64,000 bases of DNA from Thalassobaculum fulvum (GTDB lineage Bacteria > Pseudomonadota > Alphaproteobacteria > Thalassobaculales > Thalassobaculaceae): positions 62,001-126,000 of the forward strand of contig NZ_BMZS01000013.1 in assembly GCF_014652915.1 (NCBI RefSeq). Direction: 5' to 3'. The notes beneath the pieces are model-generated. The model saw nothing but the letters and a program-made list of their open reading frames with translations, was not told the origin of the DNA and searched no databases. The translations under genes were made by a program, and so were the position numbers. Shown piece by piece: positions 36,621 to 45,626 of the stretch; within the stretch, counting starts at the first letter, position 1; each line of letters starts with the position of its first letter.

Positions 36621-37874
36621 TCAGCCCGCCTTGACCAGGGCGTGCCGCTTGCGGCCGGCCGACAGCTTGATCACGCCGTCGCCGTCCAGGTCGGCCTCGC
36701 CGAGCGTGGCGTTCTCGTCGCCGACCGGCTGGTCGTTGACCCGGGCGCCGCCGCCGCGGATCAGCCGGCGGGCCTCGCCGTTCGAGGCGGCCAGGCCGGA
36801 GCGGCGCAATGCCTCGACCACCGGCAGGCCGGCGGCCAACTCGGCACGCGGCACCTCGACGCTCGGCAGGCCCTCGGCGGTCTGGCCGGCCTCGAAGGTC
36901 TGGCGCGCGGTCTCGGCGGCCTCGTCGGCGGCGGCCCGGCCGTGGCACAGCGCCGTCACCTCGGTCGCCAGGATCTTCTTGGCCTCGTTGATCTCGGCGC
37001 CGCCCAGCGCCTCCAGCCGGGCGATCTCGTCCAGCGGCAGCTCGGTGAACAGCTTCAGGAACCGGCCGACGTCGGCGTCCTCGGTGTTCCGCCAGAACTG
37101 CCAGAAGTCGTAGGAGCTGAGGCGATCGGCGTTCAGCCACACCGCACCCTGGGCGGTCTTGCCCATCTTGGCGCCGGACGAGGTGGTGATCAGCGGCGAG
37201 GTCAGGCCGTAGATGGTCTGCTGGTCGACCCGGCGGGTCAGCTCGACGCCGTTGACGATGTTGCCCCACTGGTCCGAGCCGCCCATCTGCAGCACGCAGC
37301 CGTAGCGCCGGCGCAGCTCCAGGAAGTCGTAGGCCTGCAGGATCATGTAGTTGAACTCGAGGAAGCTCAGCGGCTGCTCGCGCTCGAGCCGCAGCTTCAC
37401 CGAGTCGAAGCTGAGCATCCGGTTGACCGAGAAATGCGCGCCGTAGTCGCGCAGGAACGGGATGTACTGCAGCCGGTCGAGCCACTCGGCATTGTCGACC
37501 ATGACCGCGTCGGTCGGCCCGTCGCCGAAGGTCAGGTACTTGTCGAACACCTGGAAGATGCCGGCCTTGTTGCGCTCGATGTCCTCGACCGACAACAGTT
37601 TGCGGCTCTCGTCGCGGCCCGACGGATCGCCGATCTTGGTGGTGCCGCCGCCCATCAGCACGATCGGCTTGTGGCCGGTCTTCTGCATCCAGCGCTGCAG
37701 CATGATCTGCAGCAGCGAGCCGATGTGCAGGCTGTCGGCGGTGCAGTCGTAGCCGATATAGCCGGTGACCATCTTGGACGCGAACTCGGCGTCCAGCCCC
37801 TCGAGGTCGGTGCACTGGTGGAAGAAGCCGCGATCGACGATCGTCTTCAGGAACTCGGAGCGGGGCGCGGTCAT
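36621..37874 (-). CDS. tyrS: Tyrosyl-tRNA synthetase
   Basis: The protein is 417 aa. The class I Rossmann core has a HIGH-like 'DSLHIGSLL' at 48-55, '[13 protein letters not shown]', '[14 protein letters not shown]', '[12 protein letters not shown]' and a KMSKS-like 'GAKMGKT'. A C-terminal S4 RNA-binding domain ('[21 protein letters not shown]') is present. The ATG at 37874 gives the standard bacterial N-terminus; the longer antisense extension through anmK was rejected. Its candidate promoter (TCGACT-N18-TACATC, minus strand, 37914-37943) overlaps that of anmK. Confidence 0.96.
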   Translation of the reverse strand: MTAPRSEFLKTIVDRGFFHQCTDLEGLDAEFASKMVTGYIGYDCTADSLHIGSLLQIMLQRWMQKTGHKPIVLMGGGTTKIGDPSGRDESRKLLSVEDIERNKAGIFQVFDKYLTFGDGPTDAVMVDNAEWLDRLQYIPFLRDYGAHFSVNRMLSFDSVKLRLEREQPLSFLEFNYMILQAYDFLELRRRYGCVLQMGGSDQWGNIVNGVELTRRVDQQTIYGLTSPLITTSSGAKMGKTAQGAVWLNADRLSSYDFWQFWRNTEDADVGRFLKLFTELPLDEIARLEALGGAEINEAKKILATEVTALCHGRAAADEAAETARQTFEAGQTAEGLPSVEVPRAELAAGLPVVEALRRSGLAASNGEARRLIRGGGARVNDQPVGDENATLGEADLDGDGVIKLSAGRKRHALVKAG

Positions 37875-37932
37875 GGTTCGGGTCCGTCGGCTGGTCCGTG
37901 CGCAGGGCGTCGGGATGTAGCACAGCCGCCGC

Positions 37933-37961
37933 TTGCCAGTCGACTGCCGGCGGGGGATTGT
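37933..37961 (+). promoter_or_regulatory. anmK promoter, possibly giving a leaderless mRNA
   Basis: TTGCCA and GATTGT are separated by 17 bp, and the -10 ends six bases before the ATG at 37968. A GGGGGA ten bases upstream of the ATG could instead act as a ribosome site, so leaderless initiation is only a possibility. Confidence 0.4.
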
Positions 37962-37967
37962 CCCGCC

Positions 37968-39059
37968 ATGACGGACAATTCCCTGTTTGTCGCCATCGGC
38001 CTGATGAGCGGCACCTCGATGGACGGCATCGACGCCGCGGTGATCCGAACCGATGGCGCGCTGGTGGTCGAGGCCGGCGCCGCCCTGACGGTTCCCTACG
38101 ACGAGGGGTTCCGGGCGCGCCTGCGGTCGGTGCTGGGCGAGCGCGGCGACGTCGCCGGGGTCGAGGCCGAGCTGACCTGCCGGCACGCCGACGCCGTGCG
38201 GCGGCTGATGGAAGAGGCCGGGCTGTCGGTGGCCGAGGTCGACCTGGTCGGTTTTCACGGCCACACCATCCGGCACGAGCCGGACAAGGGCATCACCCGC
38301 CAGATCGGCGACGGCGCCCGGCTGGCGGCGGCGCTCGGGATCGCGGTGGTGGACCGGCTGCGCTACGCCGACGTGGCGGCCGGCGGCGAGGGCGCGCCGC
38401 TGGCCCCGGCCTATCACCGGGCGCTGGCCGGCGGGCTGGAACGGCCGCTGGCAGTGCTGAACCTGGGCGGGGTCGGCAACGTCACCTGGATCGGGCCGGG
38501 CGAGGACGACCTGCTGGCGTTCGACACCGGTCCGGCGAACGCGCTGCTGGACGACTGGTGCCGGCGCACCGTCGGTACCGAATGCGACCTCGACGGCCGG
38601 CTGGCAGCGTCCGGCCGGGTCGACCCGGACCGGCTGGCCGGGTTGCTGGAGCATGGCTACTTCGCGCGGCGGCCGCCGAAGTCGCTGGACCGCGACGAGT
38701 TCGCTGCGATCGCGGCGACCGGGACCGAGGGCCTGTCGCCGGCCGACGGCGCGGCGCTGCTGGCGGCGTTCACGGTCGGTTCGGTCGGCCGGGCGCTGGA
38801 CTGGCTGCCGGAGCCGCCGCGGCGCTGGATCGTGTGCGGCGGCGGCCGGCGCAACCCGGTGCTGATGGCCGGGCTGCGCGACCGTCTCGGCGTGCCGGTG
38901 GACGACGCCGGCGCCCATGGCTGGGACGGCGACGCGCTGGAGGCGCAGGCCTTCGCCTACCTGGCGGTGCGCAGCCGGCTCGGCCTGCCGATCAGCTTCC
39001 CGGGCACGACCCGGGCGCCGCGCCCGCTGACCGGCGGCCGCTTGAATCCCGCTTCCTGA
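37968..39059 (+). CDS. anmK: Anhydro-N-acetylmuramic acid kinase
   Basis: The protein is 363 aa. The N-terminal phosphate loop '[15 protein letters not shown]' (11-25) is diagnostic, with '[11 protein letters not shown]', '[14 protein letters not shown]', '[13 protein letters not shown]', '[11 protein letters not shown]' and '[17 protein letters not shown]'. AnmK cleaves and phosphorylates anhydroMurNAc during cell-wall recycling, giving MurNAc-6-P. It is divergent from tyrS; no murQ is nearby. Confidence 0.95.
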   Translation: MTDNSLFVAIGLMSGTSMDGIDAAVIRTDGALVVEAGAALTVPYDEGFRARLRSVLGERGDVAGVEAELTCRHADAVRRLMEEAGLSVAEVDLVGFHGHTIRHEPDKGITRQIGDGARLAAALGIAVVDRLRYADVAAGGEGAPLAPAYHRALAGGLERPLAVLNLGGVGNVTWIGPGEDDLLAFDTGPANALLDDWCRRTVGTECDLDGRLAASGRVDPDRLAGLLEHGYFARRPPKSLDRDEFAAIAATGTEGLSPADGAALLAAFTVGSVGRALDWLPEPPRRWIVCGGGRRNPVLMAGLRDRLGVPVDDAGAHGWDGDALEAQAFAYLAVRSRLGLPISFPGTTRAPRPLTGGRLNPAS

Positions 39060-39068
39060 GGGAAGGCC

Positions 39069-39728
39069 TTACGCGCTTTCCTTCTCGTGCGCTTCGACCG
39101 ACTTGTCGACGTAGCCGCCGATGATGTCCGACAGCTGGTCGATCTGCTGGCCGAAGAAGTGGTTGGCACCCTTGATCACCGAGTGGGTGATGGTGATGCC
39201 GCGCTGGGCCGACAGCTTGTCGACCAGCTTCTTCACCGACTCCGGCGGCACGATGTCGTCCTGGTCGCCCTGCACCACCAGGCCGGAGGCCGGGCAGGGG
39301 GCGAGGAACGAGAAGTCGAACATGTTGGCCGGCGGGGCGACCGACACGAAGCCGGTGATCTCCGGCCGGCGCATCAGCAGCTGCATGCCGATCCAGGCGC
39401 CGAACGAGAAGCCGGCGATCCAGCAGAACCTGGCGTTCGGGTTGTAGGTCTGCAGCCAGTCGAGCGCGGTCGCCGCGTCCGACAGCTCGCCTTCGCCGCC
39501 GGTGTAGCTGCCCTGGGAGCGCCCGACGCCGCGGAAATTGAAGCGCAGGGTCGAGAAGCCGCGGGCGACGAAGGTCTGGTACATGGCGTACACGACCTTG
39601 TTGTTCATCGTCCCGCCGTGCTGCGGATGCGGGTGCAGCATCAGCGCGATCGGCGCGTTCGGCTCTTGCGCGTGCAGGTAGCGTCCCTCGATGCGACCTT
39701 CGGGACCGTTGATGATGACCTCGGGCAT
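39069..39728 (-). CDS. Alpha/beta hydrolase (COG2945-like)
   Basis: The protein is 219 aa. It starts 'MPEVIINGPEGRIEGRY' and has 'LMLHPHPQHGGTMNNKVV', 'RFNFRGVGRSQG', nucleophile Ser108 in 'AGFSFGAWIG', an acidic residue in 'QGDQDDIVPP' and His in 'KGANHFF'. This small hydrolase family is common in alphaproteobacteria and has no defined substrate. The start has GAGGAGG directly upstream. It is convergent with anmK, 9 bp away. Confidence 0.85.
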   Translation of the reverse strand: MPEVIINGPEGRIEGRYLHAQEPNAPIALMLHPHPQHGGTMNNKVVYAMYQTFVARGFSTLRFNFRGVGRSQGSYTGGEGELSDAATALDWLQTYNPNARFCWIAGFSFGAWIGMQLLMRRPEITGFVSVAPPANMFDFSFLAPCPASGLVVQGDQDDIVPPESVKKLVDKLSAQRGITITHSVIKGANHFFGQQIDQLSDIIGGYVDKSVEAHEKESA

Positions 39729-39800
39729 GGCCTCCTCGTGACCGAACTCGGCGCAGGGGGAGCACATAGCGCGTCGAGTGTCGATTTGTCGATTCCGATG

Positions 39801-39829
39801 AAATTTTGTGGCAGGTCGTGGCAAGTCAA
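39801..39829 (-). promoter_or_regulatory. Putative promoter of the COG2945-like hydrolase gene
   Basis: TTGACT and AAATTT on the minus strand are 17 bp apart in the divergent region with the cysteine desulfurase gene. The -35 is close to consensus; the -10 is weak but lies in an AT-rich patch. Confidence 0.4.
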
Positions 39830-39864
39830 GAGAACGGTCGCAGACGGCCGGGCACGGCAGGACG

Positions 39865-41007
39865 ATGAGCGGTTCCACATACCTCGACCACAACGCCACC
39901 AGCCCGATCCGACCGGCGGCGCTGGAGGCCATGACCGAGGCGGCCCGGGCGGTCGGCAACCCGTCGTCGGTGCACGCGGCCGGGCGGGCGGCGCGCGGGC
40001 GGCTGGAGGCGGCCCGGCGGCAGGTCGCGGCCCTGCTCGACCGGCCGGCCGAGCAGGTGGTGTTCACGTCGGGTGGCACCGAGGCGGACGCCCTGGCGGT
40101 CCGCGGCTGCGGTCGGTCGCGGCTGCTGGTGTCGGCGATCGAACACGACGCGGTGCTGGCGGCGGCCGAAGGGGCCGAGCGGATCGCCGTCGATGCCGAG
40201 GGCCGGCTCGACCTCGCCGACCTGGAGCGGCGGCTGGCGGCGAGCGAAGAGCCTGCCCTGGTGTCGGTCATGTGGGTGAACAACGAGACCGGCGTGATCC
40301 AGCCGGTGGCCGAGGCCATCCGCCTGGCTCACGCCGCCGGCGCGCTGGTCCATGTCGACGCGGTCCAGGGCGCCGGCAAGCTGGACCCGGCGGTGCTGGG
40401 CGGGGCCGACCTGATCGCGCTGTCGGCGCACAAGCTCGGCGGCCCGATGGGCAGCGGCGCCCTGCTGGTCCGGCCGGAGGTCGCGCTGCGGGCGGTCGCC
40501 GTCGGCGGCGGGCAGGAGCGCGGGCGCCGCTCCGGGACCGAGAACCTGCCCGGCATCGCCGGCTTCGGCGCCGCCGCCGCGGCGGTGCTGGCCGACGGGC
40601 GGCGGGAACTGGAGCGGGCCCGGTCCCTGCGCGACCGGCTGGAGGCGGCGGTGCCGGGGATCGCCCCAGAGGCGCGGGTGTTCGGTGCCGGCGCCGAGCG
40701 GATCGCCACGACCTGCCTCGGGCTGCCCGGCGTCCCTGCCGAGACCCAGGTCATGGCGCTCGACCTCGCCGGGGTGGCGGTCAGCGCCGGATCCGCCTGC
40801 TCGTCCGGCAAGGTGAAGCGCTCGCACGTGCTCGCGGCCATGCTGGGCGACGACCCGCTGGCCGGTCAGGCGATCCGCGTCAGCCTCGGCTGGACCACGA
40901 CCGAGGCCGACATCGACCGCTTCCTGGCCACCTGGCGGTCCATGCGTGACCGCTTGTCGCTGGCCGTCCGACACGACCCGCCTCCCAGCTTGAAGGAGTC
41001 CCGATGA
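39865..41007 (+). CDS. Cysteine desulfurase (NifS/IscS class)
   Basis: The protein is 380 aa. It begins 'YLDHNATSPIRPAALEAM', has 'VFTSGGTEADALAV', 'WVNNETGVIQPV', the PLP lysine Lys190 in 'LSAHKLGGPMGSGAL', 'RSGTENLPGI' and the persulfide Cys312 in 'SAGSACSSG'. It removes sulfur from cysteine as an enzyme-bound persulfide. Its stop overlaps tenA (ATGA), and mnmA, which needs a cysteine-derived persulfide, follows. It is probably a dedicated sulfur donor here rather than the housekeeping IscS/SufS, because no isc or suf genes accompany it. Confidence 0.92.
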   Translation: MSGSTYLDHNATSPIRPAALEAMTEAARAVGNPSSVHAAGRAARGRLEAARRQVAALLDRPAEQVVFTSGGTEADALAVRGCGRSRLLVSAIEHDAVLAAAEGAERIAVDAEGRLDLADLERRLAASEEPALVSVMWVNNETGVIQPVAEAIRLAHAAGALVHVDAVQGAGKLDPAVLGGADLIALSAHKLGGPMGSGALLVRPEVALRAVAVGGGQERGRRSGTENLPGIAGFGAAAAAVLADGRRELERARSLRDRLEAAVPGIAPEARVFGAGAERIATTCLGLPGVPAETQVMALDLAGVAVSAGSACSSGKVKRSHVLAAMLGDDPLAGQAIRVSLGWTTTEADIDRFLATWRSMRDRLSLAVRHDPPPSLKESR

Positions 41008-41705
41008 CCGCTTCCGCCGACCTCGTCCCCGCCGGCTCGTTCTGCGGCCGGCTGATCGCCGCCTGTCCCGATTCCTGGACCGCCTACACCCGGCATCCGT
41101 TCGTCGCCGGCATGGCCGACGGGTCGCTGCCGGAGCCGGCGTTCCGGCACTACCTGGCGCAGGACTACCTGTTCCTGATCCACTTCGCGCGGGCCTACGC
41201 GCTGGCCGCCCACAAGGCCGACACCCTGGACGACATGCGTTACGCGGCCGGAACGCTGTCGGCCCTGATCGATACCGAAATGAAACTGCATGTCCAGTAC
41301 TGCGCCGGCTGGGGTATGACCGAGGCCGAGATGGCGGCGGTGCCGGAGGATCCCGCCTGCGTCGCCTACACCCGTTTCGTGCTGGACCGCGGCCACGCCG
41401 GCGACCTGCTGGACCTGTACGCCGCCCTGGCGCCCTGCGTGGTCGGCTACGGGGTGATCGGCGAGCGGCTGGCCGCCGACCCGGCCACCCTGCGCGGCGA
41501 GGCCAACCCCTACGAGGCCTGGATCGCCGTGTACGCCGGCGAGGACTACCGCGAGGTGGTGCGCAACTCGATCGCGCAGATGGACCGGCTGGCGGTCCGG
41601 CGCGGTGGCGACGCCCGGTTCGACGATCTGGCCTGCACCTTCCGGCAGGCGACCGACCTCGAAGTCGGGTTCTGGCAGATGGGCCTGGACGCGGCCGGAC
41701 GGTAA
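41004..41705 (+). CDS. tenA: TenA family protein (aminopyrimidine aminohydrolase/thiaminase II)
   Basis: The protein is 233 aa and all-helical. Conserved residues are His31 ('RHPFVAGMADG'), Asp54 in 'LAQDYLFL', active-site Cys145 in 'LAPCVVGYGVIG' and a Glu near the C-terminus ('ATDLEVGFWQMGL'). TenA salvages the pyrimidine part of degraded thiamine. It overlaps the cysteine desulfurase stop by 4 bp and lies 52 bp before mnmA; thiamine thiazole synthesis also needs sulfur, which could explain the pairing. Confidence 0.88.
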   Translation: MTASADLVPAGSFCGRLIAACPDSWTAYTRHPFVAGMADGSLPEPAFRHYLAQDYLFLIHFARAYALAAHKADTLDDMRYAAGTLSALIDTEMKLHVQYCAGWGMTEAEMAAVPEDPACVAYTRFVLDRGHAGDLLDLYAALAPCVVGYGVIGERLAADPATLRGEANPYEAWIAVYAGEDYREVVRNSIAQMDRLAVRRGGDARFDDLACTFRQATDLEVGFWQMGLDAAGR

Positions 41706-41721
41706 CTGACGGCGCGGTTGC

Positions 41722-41751
41722 TTGCGCCGGCCACCCTCGCGGCCCTATATC
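41722..41751 (+). promoter_or_regulatory. mnmA promoter, leaderless configuration
   Basis: TTGCGC and TATATC are 18 bp apart. The -10 is followed by exactly six bases and the ATG at 41758, and no Shine-Dalgarno-like sequence is present, so the transcript would start at the start codon. Confidence 0.5.
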
Positions 41752-41757
41752 CCGCCC

Positions 41758-42975
41758 ATGACGACAGGTGCCCCCGATCTCGATCTCGGCCTCCCCGGTC
41801 CGCGCAGTGGCCGGCGCGTGGTCGTGGCCATGTCAGGCGGCGTCGACAGCTCGGTGACCGCGGCGCTGCTGAAGGAGGCCGGCTACGACGTGGTCGGCAT
41901 CACCCTGCAGCTGTACGACCACGGCGCGGCGGTGGCGCGCAAGGGGGCCTGCTGCGCCGGCTCCGACATCCACGACGCCCGGACGGTGGCCGAGCGCATC
42001 GGCATCCCGCACTACGTGCTCGACTACGAGAGCCGGTTCCGCGAGAGCGTGGTCGACGACTTCGCCGACAGCTACTTGCGCGGCGAGACCCCGATCCCCT
42101 GCGTGCGCTGCAACCAGACCGTCAAGTTCCGCGACTTGGCAGCGACCGCGCGCGACCTCGGCGCCGAGGCGCTGGCAACCGGCCACTACGTGCGCCGGGT
42201 CGTCGGGCCGGACGGACCGGAACTGCACCGCGCCGCCGACCCGGCCAAGGACCAGAGCTACTTCCTGTTCGCCACCACGCCGGAGCAGCTCGGCTTCCTG
42301 CGGTTCCCGCTCGGCGGCATGGACAAGGACGCGACCCGGGCCGAGGCCCGCCGCCTCGGCCTCGCCGTGCAGGACAAGCCGGACAGCCAGGACATCTGCT
42401 TCGTGCCGAACGGCAACTACGCCGAGGTGGTGCGCAGGCTGCGGCCGGGGGCGGTCGATCCGGGCGAGATCGTGCACCTGGACGGGTCCGTGCTCGGCCG
42501 GCACGACGGCATCATCGGCTACACCATCGGCCAGCGCCGCGGCCTCGGCATCGGCGGGCGGCGCCGAGCGGGTGGGGGCGGTCCCGAGGGCGAGGCCGAT
42601 ACCGACCCGCTCTACGTGGTCCGCCTGGAGCCCGAGACGCGACGCGTGGTGGTCGGCCCGCGCGAGGCGCTGGCGGCGGCGACCGTGCTGGCGAGCGAAG
42701 TCAACTGGCTCGGCGGCGGCGACGGCATCCCGGCCGAAGGCGGGCGGGTGCTGGTCAAGCTGCGCTCGACCCAGCCGCCGGCCGCGGCGACCGTGTGGCC
42801 GGCCGGTGGCGGCCGCGCGGCGATCGTGCTCGACGAGCCACAGTACGGTGTGTCGGCCGGGCAGGCCGCGGTGCTGTACGCGCCGCAGGGCAGCCGGGTG
42901 CTCGGCGGCGGCTGGATCCGCGGGATCGAGTCGTCGGCGCCGGGGCTCGCGCCGGCGAGGGCCGGGCGTGCCTGA
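41758..42975 (+). CDS. mnmA: tRNA-specific 2-thiouridylase
   Basis: The protein is 405 aa. The PP-loop '[13 protein letters not shown]' is at 21-33, '[36 protein letters not shown]' carries the catalytic Cys of the P-C-V-R-C-N motif, and the second Cys lies in '[10 protein letters not shown]'. MnmA inserts sulfur at U34 of Lys, Glu and Gln tRNAs. A glycine/arginine-rich loop at about 263-280 ('[16 protein letters not shown]') is longer than usual. The start follows a -10 element at six bases without a ribosome site. The sulfur donor may be the upstream desulfurase. Confidence 0.94.
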   Translation: MTTGAPDLDLGLPGPRSGRRVVVAMSGGVDSSVTAALLKEAGYDVVGITLQLYDHGAAVARKGACCAGSDIHDARTVAERIGIPHYVLDYESRFRESVVDDFADSYLRGETPIPCVRCNQTVKFRDLAATARDLGAEALATGHYVRRVVGPDGPELHRAADPAKDQSYFLFATTPEQLGFLRFPLGGMDKDATRAEARRLGLAVQDKPDSQDICFVPNGNYAEVVRRLRPGAVDPGEIVHLDGSVLGRHDGIIGYTIGQRRGLGIGGRRRAGGGGPEGEADTDPLYVVRLEPETRRVVVGPREALAAATVLASEVNWLGGGDGIPAEGGRVLVKLRSTQPPAAATVWPAGGGRAAIVLDEPQYGVSAGQAAVLYAPQGSRVLGGGWIRGIESSAPGLAPARAGRA

Positions 42976-43636
42976 CCCCGTGTCGAAGCTGGACGCGCCG
43001 GGAACCGAGGCGTCGTGGCGGGAGCCGACCGACGACGAGATCGAGGAGGCCGCGGGCTGGATCGTTTCCGGCGACCTGTCGGGCCGCTTCGGCCACGGCC
43101 TGACCGAGATGTTCGTGGTCGACGACGGGCGGCAGCTTCCCGAGGCCAAGCTGCAGGTGCTGTACGCGTACTGGCAGGAGCTGTTCGCGAAGCACGACGG
43201 TCGTCCGTCGCGGGAGCATGTCGACGTTCTGGCGATCCTGCCGGCGGCGGGCAACGTGCTGCTGCTCGATTCGTTGCGCGACGGCTTCGACGCGCGGTAC
43301 CGGGTGTACGGCTCGGGGATCGCCAACTACGCGGGGCGCGACTGGACCGGTGCGACGGTCTCGGAGATGAACGCGGTCACCCGTACCTCGCTCTCGCTGA
43401 TGTACCGGGCCTGCTACAGGGCGGTGTACCGCGCCCGTTTCGCCCTGTTCACGCAGCACGTCTCGCCGTCCTGGCTTTCCGCCCGGTCGTGGCGACGGCT
43501 CATCCTGCCGCTGTTCGCAGGTGACGGAGCCTGCTCGGGCTTTCTGGTCGGCAACATCCCGGTCGACGTCCGACCGCTCGACGACACCCAGCAGGCGCTG
43601 CAGAAGAGCATTCTCGGCGGGACGGCAAAGGCTTAG
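42968..43636 (+). CDS. PAS_5-domain protein
   Basis: The protein is 222 aa from the GTG at 42968, which overlaps the mnmA stop by 8 bp. The PAS_5 pattern is clear: '[25 protein letters not shown]', '[13 protein letters not shown]', '[26 protein letters not shown]' and a closing strand '[19 protein letters not shown]'. The family is common in alphaproteobacteria as single-domain proteins of unknown role. Its tight overlap with mnmA suggests translational coupling, but no functional link is known. A start at GTG 42980 is also possible. Confidence 0.75.
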   Translation: MPDPVSKLDAPGTEASWREPTDDEIEEAAGWIVSGDLSGRFGHGLTEMFVVDDGRQLPEAKLQVLYAYWQELFAKHDGRPSREHVDVLAILPAAGNVLLLDSLRDGFDARYRVYGSGIANYAGRDWTGATVSEMNAVTRTSLSLMYRACYRAVYRARFALFTQHVSPSWLSARSWRRLILPLFAGDGACSGFLVGNIPVDVRPLDDTQQALQKSILGGTAKA

Positions 43637-44140
43637 GCGCCCGCGGATCGGCCGGACCGCGGTCTCGCCACCAATGCGGTCTCTCCACCAATGCGAGCCC
43701 GCCGCGAGGGCGGGGCCGGGCCGGGCGTGCCGTCGCCGGTGGCGCTCCGGGAAGCCCGACACCCGCCGCGGGATCGGCTCCTGGTACATCGGTTTCGGAG
43801 CACCCGCGGTTCCCGCCGGAACCTCGCCTGCGGGCCGGCAGCTGCGGCCCCGTCTCGGGGGCGGCGGTGCCGGGAAGCCCGCCGCGAACGGCCGGGTCCG
43901 CGGCCGTTCGCGGCGCAGCGGTTCGGGGCGGACGGCCCGGCGTTCGATTTCGCAGTCGCGGTAAGGATTTGAGTTCCAAGAGATTTGCGACGTGGCTCGG
44001 CGTGCTGCCTGTGCGGGCCCCGGGATCTTCGATCTTAGGCTGCGGTCGAGGCTGGCCGGCCATGTCCCATTGGGAACGGAAGGTGTCTCGTGGCCCACTT
44101 CTGTTGACATCCAGGCAATGAAAGGGCCGCGATAGGGTGG
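43637..44140. other. Non-coding intergenic stretch without a recognisable gene
   Basis: This is the longest intergenic stretch outside the island. Open frames here lack starts with ribosome sites and look like chance products of high GC. It contains the short direct repeat CCACCAATGCG (two copies near 43670 and 43690) and a strong hairpin at 43880-43915. A TTGACA at 44104 has no -10 at a usable distance. Confidence 0.5.
43880..43915. terminator. Perfect 14-bp inverted repeat hairpin
   Basis: CGCCGCGAACGGCC (43880-43893) and GGCCGTTCGCGGCG (43902-43915) are perfect complements with an 8-nt loop. It lies 244 bp after the PAS_5 gene and could end its transcript; there is no T-run, so an operator or a small-RNA role is also possible. 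Confidence 0.4.
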
Positions 44141-44172
44141 TTGTTTCCAATTTTGAACGGATGCTAGCATCC
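44141..44172 (+). promoter_or_regulatory. Promoter with overlapping 14-bp palindromic operator for the amidase-ABC operon
   Basis: TTGTTT (44141-44146) and TAGCAT (44165-44170) are 18 bp apart. The perfect palindrome GGATGCTAGCATCC (44159-44172) covers the -10, a placement typical of repressor operators. The start codon is 37 bp downstream. Confidence 0.5.
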
Positions 44173-44209
44173 CGACATCGCGATTGCTCCATGGGGGATG
44201 GGGGTCGGC

Positions 44210-45616
44210 ATGCCTGACGAAAATCTCTGTTTCACACCGGCGACGACCCTGCGCGAGCTCCTTCGGTCGAAGGCGCTTTCGCCGACCGAACTCGTGGACG
44301 CGGTGATCGACCGCGCCGAGGCCCTCAATCCGCGATTGAACGCGATCTGCACCCCGACGTTCGATGCCGCGCGCGAGGCCGCGAAGCGCGCGGAAACCCG
44401 GATCGCCGCCGGCGAGCACCTTCGGCCGCTCGAGGGGATCCCGGTCACCATCAAGGACCTGGTGATGACCAAGGGCATCCGGTCGATGGCCGGCTCGTTC
44501 ATCCACGAGCACCGGGTGCCCGAGGCCGACGCCCCGATCGTCGAGCGGCTGCGGGACGCCGGCGCCATCACGATCGGCAAGACCACGACCCCGGAGCTCG
44601 GCTGGAAGGGCTGCGGCGACAGTCCGCTGACCGGCATCTCGCACAACCCGTGGAAGCACGGCTACAACGCCGGCGGATCCAGCACCGGGGCCGGCATCTG
44701 CGCCGCCGCCGGCATCGGCCCGCTGCACCAGGGTTCCGACGGCGCCGGCTCGATCCGGATGCCGGCGTCGTTCTGCGGGGTCTACGGCATCAAGCCGACT
44801 TTCGGCCGGATCCCGTACGCGCCGGCGCCGAACAACGACATGGTCTCCCACATCGGCCCGATGACCCGCACCGTCGGCGACGCCGCCATGATGCTGGACG
44901 TGCTGGCCGGACCGGACGACCGCGACATGGCCAGCCTGACCGACCGGCCGCCGGGATTCCTGGACAACCTGGAGGCCGATCTCAGCGGCCTGCGGGTCGC
45001 CTGGAGCCCGGACCTCGGTTACCTGAAGGTCGACCCCGAGGTCGCCGAACCGGTGCGCAAGGCGGTCGACGCGTTCGCCGAGCTCGGCTGCCATGTCGAG
45101 GAGGTCGGCCAGCTGTGGGACGACCCGAGCGAGATGCACCGCTGCTTCTGGGTGTCCAACTTCGCCGGCAATCTCGGCCTGCTGCTCGATGAGTGGCAGG
45201 ACCGCATGGACCCGGGCCTGGTTGCGTGCGTGCGCGACGGCCTGTCGGTCACCGCGGCCGAATACGTCCGGGCCAAGCAGGAGCGCCTGAACTTCTACGC
45301 CAAGGTCCAGGACCTCTTCACCCGCTACGACCTGCTGGTGACGCCGACCATGTCGGTCGCGGCGTTCCCGGCCGGGCGCATCATCCCCGAGCACTGGGAA
45401 CAGCATTCATGGGACTGGATTCGTTGGGCCGGGTTCTCCTACCCGTTCAACCTGACCTGGGTCCCGGCCGCGACCTGTCCGTGCGGCTTTACGCCGGACG
45501 GCCGGCCGGTCGGCATCCAGATCGTCGCGGGCCGGGGGCAGGACCTCCGCGTGCTGCAGGCCAGCCGGGCCTTCGAGCGGGCGCGCCCCTGGGCCGACCG
45601 GCGGCCGGCGCTGTGA
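44210..45616 (+). CDS. Amidase-signature-family hydrolase
   Basis: The protein is 468 aa. The Ser-cisSer-Lys triad is intact: Lys in 'GIPVTIKDLV', the cis-Ser in 'YNAGGSSTGAG' and nucleophile Ser in 'GSDGAGSIRMPAS'. The usual GGSSGG reads GGSSTG here. The family hydrolyses carbon-nitrogen amide bonds; it is not GatA, as gatB and gatC are absent. It is the first gene of an operon with a peptide-type importer, so it probably degrades an imported amide or peptide-like compound. The ATG at 44210, five bases after GGGGG, was chosen over ATG 44198. Confidence 0.87.
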   Translation: MPDENLCFTPATTLRELLRSKALSPTELVDAVIDRAEALNPRLNAICTPTFDAAREAAKRAETRIAAGEHLRPLEGIPVTIKDLVMTKGIRSMAGSFIHEHRVPEADAPIVERLRDAGAITIGKTTTPELGWKGCGDSPLTGISHNPWKHGYNAGGSSTGAGICAAAGIGPLHQGSDGAGSIRMPASFCGVYGIKPTFGRIPYAPAPNNDMVSHIGPMTRTVGDAAMMLDVLAGPDDRDMASLTDRPPGFLDNLEADLSGLRVAWSPDLGYLKVDPEVAEPVRKAVDAFAELGCHVEEVGQLWDDPSEMHRCFWVSNFAGNLGLLLDEWQDRMDPGLVACVRDGLSVTAAEYVRAKQERLNFYAKVQDLFTRYDLLVTPTMSVAAFPAGRIIPEHWEQHSWDWIRWAGFSYPFNLTWVPAATCPCGFTPDGRPVGIQIVAGRGQDLRVLQASRAFERARPWADRRPAL

Positions 45617-45626
45617 GGCCCGGCCG

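Noticed and set aside
40950..41003. TPP riboswitch controlling tenA
   Set aside because: tenA starts inside the desulfurase stop codon, so there is no leader to hold a riboswitch, and no THI-box sequence is visible.
44104..44136. Consensus TTGACA with GATAGG as a promoter
   Set aside because: The spacing is 21 bp, too long for sigma-70; TTGTTT-N18-TAGCAT slightly downstream fits better.
43500..44192. Coding frames on both strands in the gap after the PAS_5 gene
   Set aside because: They overlap each other and the PAS_5 gene, lack ribosome sites and read as arginine/proline-rich low-complexity sequence.
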